64,000 bases of DNA from Zeus faber (taxonomy: Eukaryota > Chordata > Actinopteri > Zeiformes > Zeidae): assembly GCA_960531495.1 (NCBI GenBank), contig OY482852.1, positions 34,012,117 to 34,076,116 on the forward strand, written 5' to 3'. Under the pieces are notes generated by a model, which worked only from the letters and a program-made list of their open reading frames with translations, was not told the DNA's origin and did not search any database. Positions within the stretch are counted from its first letter, which is position 1; the number at the start of each line of letters is the position of its first letter. The translations under genes and the position numbers were made by a program. This document shows positions 60,401-64,000 of this stretch, in pieces.

Positions 60401-61070
60401 TACTGCAGTATACTGAATCATGCACCTACAAAGAGACAATTGTTCGGTGTTTCTCTAATTCAGGTAGACAGCAAATCGTCCAAAGATCTGAAAATGATCA
60501 TAACTCGAATAATACATTTTATATGGGCCTAAAACTGGTTGACAAACAACACACAGCAAATCGTCCAAAGTTCTGAAAATGATCATAACTCGAAAAATAC
60601 ATTTTATATGGGCCTAAAACTGTTTGACAAACAACACTTTAGCAGCACATACTAGTTTATCATTGTATGTAAACTGTCTGACACTGTCACAGAGTAATGA
60701 CTGAAGCGTTTAACCGTTCCGCCAAATCGACGTTAAAATCGGCTGAAAATGCGTTTTTTCCCACGTGTAGACTTTGATGAAAATTATCAGAACTCGAAAA
60801 ATACATTTTATATGGGCCTAAAACTGGTTGACAAACAAGACATTAGCAGCACATACGAGTTCATCATTGTATTTAAACTGTCTTTGAGAAAGACTTAAGA
60901 AGCAAAATAATTGTTCCTCATATTAATTAAAGTTATATGGTGTACGGCAGCATCCTGAATCATTCACCTACAAAGAGACAATGGTTCGGTGTCTCTCTAA
61001 TTCAGCTCGACAGCAAATCGTCCAAAGTTCTGAAAATGATCATAACTCGAAAAATAAATTTTATAAGGGC
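57480..61070 (+). repeat. 1197-bp higher-order repeat, three tandem copies
   Basis: Copies start at 57480, 58677 and 59874, with a partial fourth at 61071. Each holds, in order, an A monomer, an A/B chimera, a B monomer, a shrunken unit of about 80 bases (gacaaacaacac joined to acagcaaatcgtcc), another A and another A/B chimera. Differences between copies are few; copies 2 and 3 share aagggcctaaaactggctgac where copy 1 has atgggcctaaaactggttgac. The shrunken unit recurs near 58158, 59355 and 60552, exactly 1197 bp apart, so it arose before amplification. Confidence 0.92.
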
Positions 61071-61489
61071 CTAAAACTGGCTGACAAACAACACTTTAGC
61101 AGCACATACTAGTTTATCATTGTATTTAAACTGCCTGACACTGTCACATAGAGTAATGACTGAAGCGTTTAACCGTTCCACCAAATCGACGTTAAAATCG
61201 GCTGAAAATGCAGTTTTTCCCACATGTGTAGACTTTGATGAAAATTATCAGAACTCGAAAAATACATTTTATATGGGCCTAAAACTGGTTGACAAACAAG
61301 ACTTTAGCAGCACATACTAGTTTATCATTGTATTTAAACTGTCTTTGAGAAAGACTTAAGAAGCACATAATAGTTCCTCATATTCATTAAAGTTATATGG
61401 TGTACTGCAGTATTCTAAATCATGCGCCTACAAAGAGACAATGGTTCGGTGTTTCTCTAATTCAGCTAGACAGCAAACGGTCCAAAGTT

Positions 61490-63550
61490 CGGAAAATGAT
61501 CATAACTCGAAAAATACATTTTATATGGGCCAAAAACAGGTTGGCAAACAACACATTAGCAGCACATACTAGTTTATCATTGTATTTACACTTTCTGACA
61601 CTGTCACATAGAGTAATGACTGAAGCGTTCAACCGATTCGCCTTTTCGTCGTTTAAATCGGCTGAAAATGCGTTTTTTCTCACGTGTAGACTTTGATGAA
61701 AATTATCAGAACTCGAAAAATACATTTTATTTGGGCCTAAAACTGGTTGACAAACAAGACTTTAGCAGCACATACTAGTTTATCATTGTATTTAAACTGT
61801 CTGACACTGTCACATAGAGTAATGACTGAAGTGTTTAACCTTTCCGCCAAATCGACGTTTAAATCGACTGAAAATGCTTTTTTTCCCACGTGTAGACTTT
61901 GATGAAAATTATCTTAACTCGAAAAATACATTTTATATGGGCCTAAAACTGGTTGACAAACAAGACTTTAGCAGCACATACTAGTTCATCATTGTATTTA
62001 AACTGACTGACACTGTCACATAGAGTAATTACTGAAGCGTTTAACCGTTCCGCCAAATCGACGTTTAAATCGACTGAAAATGCGTTTTTTCCCACGTGTA
62101 GACATTGATGAAAATTATCAGAACTCGAAAAATACATTTTATATGGGCCTAAAACTGGTTGACAAACAAGACTTTAGCTGCACATACTAGTTTATCATTG
62201 TATTTAAACTGTCTGACACTGTCACATAGAGTAATGACTGAAGCGTTTAACCGTTCCGCCAAATCGACGTTTAAATCGGCTGAAAATGCGTTTTTTCCCA
62301 CGTGTAGACTTTGATGAAAATTATCAGAACTCGAAAAATACATTTTATATGGGCCTTAAACTGGTTGACAAACAACACTTTAGCAGCACATACTAGTTCA
62401 TCATTGTATTTAAACTGTCTGACACTGTCACATGGAGTAATGACTGAAGCGTTTAACCGATTCGCCTTTTCGACGTTTAAATCGACTGAAAATGCGTTTT
62501 TTCCCACATGTGTAGACTTTGATGAAAATGATCAGAACTCGAAAAATACATTTTATATGGGCCTAAAACTGGTTGACAAACAAGACTTTAGCAGCACATA
62601 CTAGTTTATCATTGTATTTAAACTGTCTTTGAGAAAGACTTAAGAAGCACATAATAGTTCCTCATATTCATTAAAGTTATATGGTGTACTGCAGCATTCT
62701 AAATCATGCGCCTACAAAGAGACAATGGTTCGGTGTTTCTCTAATTCAGCTAGACAGCAAACGGTCCAAAGTTCGGAAAATGATCATAACTCGAAAAATA
62801 CATTTTATATGGGCCTAAAACTGGTTGGCAAACAACACATTAGCAGCACATACTAGTTTATCATTGTATTTACACTTTCTGACACTGTCACATAGAGTAA
62901 TGACTGAAGCGTTCAACCGATTCGCCTTTTCGACGTTTAAATCGACTGAAAATGCGTTTTTTCCCACGTGTAGACATTGATGAAAATTATCAGAACTCGA
63001 AAAATACATTTTATATGGGCCTAAAACTGGTTGACAAACAAGACTTTAGCTGCACATACTAGTTTATCATTGTATTTAAACTGTCTGACACTGTCACATA
63101 GAGTAATGACTGAAGCGTTTAACCGTTCCGCCAAATCGACGTTTAAATCGGCTGAAAATGCGTTTTTTCCCACGTGTAGACTTTGATGAAAATTATCAGA
63201 ACTCGAAAAATACATTTTATATGGGCCTAAAACTGGTTGACAAACAACACTTTAGCAGCACATACTAGTTCATCATTGTATTTAAACTGTCTGACACTGT
63301 CACATGGAGTAATGACTGAAGCGTTTAACCGATTCGCCTTTTCGACGTTTAAATCGACTGAAAATGCGTTTTTTCCCACATGTGTAGACTTTGATGAAAA
63401 TGATCAGAACTCGAAAAATACATTTTATATGGGCCTAAAACTGGTTGACAAACAAGACTTTAGCAGCACATACTAGTTTATCATTGTATTTAAACTGTCT
63501 TTGAGAAAGACTTAAGAAGCACATAATAGTTCCTCATATTCATTAAAGTT
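61490..63550 (+). repeat. 872-bp-offset duplication in subtype-2 satellite
   Basis: Text near 61943-62625 is matched 872-873 bp downstream: 62149 with 63021, 62365 with 63237, and the A/B chimera junction at 62625 with 63498. Parts of the stretch 62625-63010 instead match 61342-61690, so this is a mosaic of two overlapping duplications and not a simple pair. Confidence 0.7.
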
Positions 63551-63559
63551 ATAAGGTGT

Positions 63560-63861
63560 ACTGCAGCATTCTGAATCATTCACCTCTGAAGAGACAATGG
63601 TTCGGTGTTTCTCTAATTCAGCTAGACAGCAAACCGTCCAATGTTCTGAAAATGCTCATACCTCGACAAATACATGTTGTTTGGGCCTAAAACTGTTTGA
63701 CAAACAACGCTTTAGCAGCATATACTAGTTTACCATTGTATTTCAACTGTCTGACACTGTCACACAGAGTTATGACTGAAGCGTTTAAGCAATTCCCCTT
63801 TTCGACGTTTAAATCGGCTGAAAATGCGTTTTTTCCCACATGTGCACACAATGATGAAAAT
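63560..63861 (+). repeat. Return of subtype-1 satellite, part of a B and most of an A monomer
   Basis: After an A/B chimera of subtype 2, the text switches near 63565 to subtype-1 spelling: cattcacctctgaagagac, caaaccgtccaatgttctg, gctcatacctcgac, then an A copy with caattccccttttcg and gtgcacacaatg. The A copy is cut after gatgaaaa at 63860. The switch occurs inside a B monomer, as expected from recombination between subtypes. Confidence 0.8.
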
Positions 63862-64000
63862 CAGTCGTTCAATCTTTCTTTCAATCTTTCTTTCAATCTT
63901 TCAATCTTCAGTCTTTCAATCTTTCTTTCAAACTTTCAATCTTTCTTTCAATCTTTCAGTCGTTCAATCTTTCTTTCAATCTTTCTTTCAATCTTTCAAT
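63862..64000 (+). repeat. TTTC/AATC satellite, third segment
   Basis: The array resumes abruptly with cagtcgttcaatctttc and runs off the window. The text matches internal variants of the second segment, for example near 18356 and 22640, including the short cttcagtc slip. The two satellite families therefore alternate at least twice and abut without unique sequence. Confidence 0.9.

Larger units (their letters stand above)
56178..63560 (+). repeat. A/B complex satellite, subtype 2 (diverged)
   Basis: The satellite continues to the right of the LINE in a diverged form. A copies are often 206 bp, with ccgttccgccaaatcgacg in place of caattccccttttcgacg, cacgtgtagactttgatg in place of cacatgtgcacacaatg, and aactcgaaaaatac. 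B copies have cacctacaaagagacaat. Many units are chimeras: the first about 70 bases of A run straight into B at aaactgtctttgagaaag. The first two or three monomers (to about 56700) are transitional. Within-array identity is high, with long near-identical higher-order repeats, so subtype 2 has had its own round of homogenisation. Confidence 0.9.

Noticed and set aside
34371-63476. Recurrent 60-99-codon frames in satellite monomers on both strands
   Set aside because: They repeat because the monomer repeats. The 208-bp period shifts the frame each time, the frames have no start context or domain, and variants change residues freely.
34440-63830. Possible CENP-B box in the A monomer (ttcgacgtttaaatcgg)
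   Set aside because: TTCG and CGG are present, but the spacing is about three bases too long and the central A and final G of the box are missing, so it does not match NTTCGNNNNANNCGGGN.
1-64000. Telomeric repeats, tRNA or rRNA genes, SINEs or host exons
   Set aside because: No TTAGGG runs, no tRNA box A/B arrangement, no rRNA-like text and no conserved non-LINE coding sequence were seen on reading both strands.

Overview
The window looks like repeat-dominated heterochromatin from a vertebrate, most likely a teleost fish. I see no single-copy host gene, tRNA, rRNA or CRISPR array. The fish assignment rests on an L2-clade LINE whose 3' end carries a tail widespread in teleosts (a CGCTTT/AAAGCG stem-loop followed by TAAATG repeats) and on a Tx1-like LINE. 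The species and the chromosomal position cannot be read from the sequence. The substance of the window is two unrelated tandem-repeat families that abut directly, each interrupted by one LINE.

Layout. (1) 1-10688: a pyrimidine-biased array of four-base units, mainly TTTC, AATC and ATTC, which group into AATC+TTTC 8-mers and AATC+TTTC+TTTC 12-mers. (2) 10689-13960: a plus-strand L2-clade LINE with broken endonuclease/reverse transcriptase coding, a 3' stem-loop and a 5-bp target duplication. (3) 13961 to about 34165: the same TTTC/AATC array, built from kilobase-scale tandem duplications (offsets of 3507 bp, about 3.0 kb and about 2.8 kb; 1196 bp and 580 bp occur in the first part). (4) About 34170-34313: one inverted monomer of a second satellite, forming a large inverted repeat with its neighbour. 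(5) 34314-50740: a complex satellite made of two related monomers, A (208 bp, about 46 copies) and B (196 bp, about 35 copies), in variable A/B orders. (6) 50741-56162: a minus-strand, nearly full-length Tx1-like LINE with an open ORF1, an ORF2 carrying about three breaks, and an exact NRF1 consensus at its 5' end. (7) 56163 to about 63560: a diverged version of the A/B satellite with a 1197-bp higher-order repeat containing A/B chimeric units. (8) About 63560-63861: one return of the first A/B subtype. (9) 63862-64000: abrupt return to the TTTC/AATC array.

Function. The only recognisable proteins belong to the two LINEs: endonuclease and reverse transcriptase in both, plus a zinc-knuckle ORF1 protein in the Tx1-like element. 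The hundreds of long open frames elsewhere are by-products of repeats that lack stop codons. The most informative material is structural: interleaved satellites, nested duplications that can be dated relative to one another, a L2 insertion with intact paralogous empty sites, and a two-monomer satellite whose parts descend from one ancestor. The monomer lengths (208 and 196 bp) are close to a nucleosome repeat, compatible with centromeric, pericentromeric or sex-chromosome heterochromatin, but no sequence feature proves any of these.
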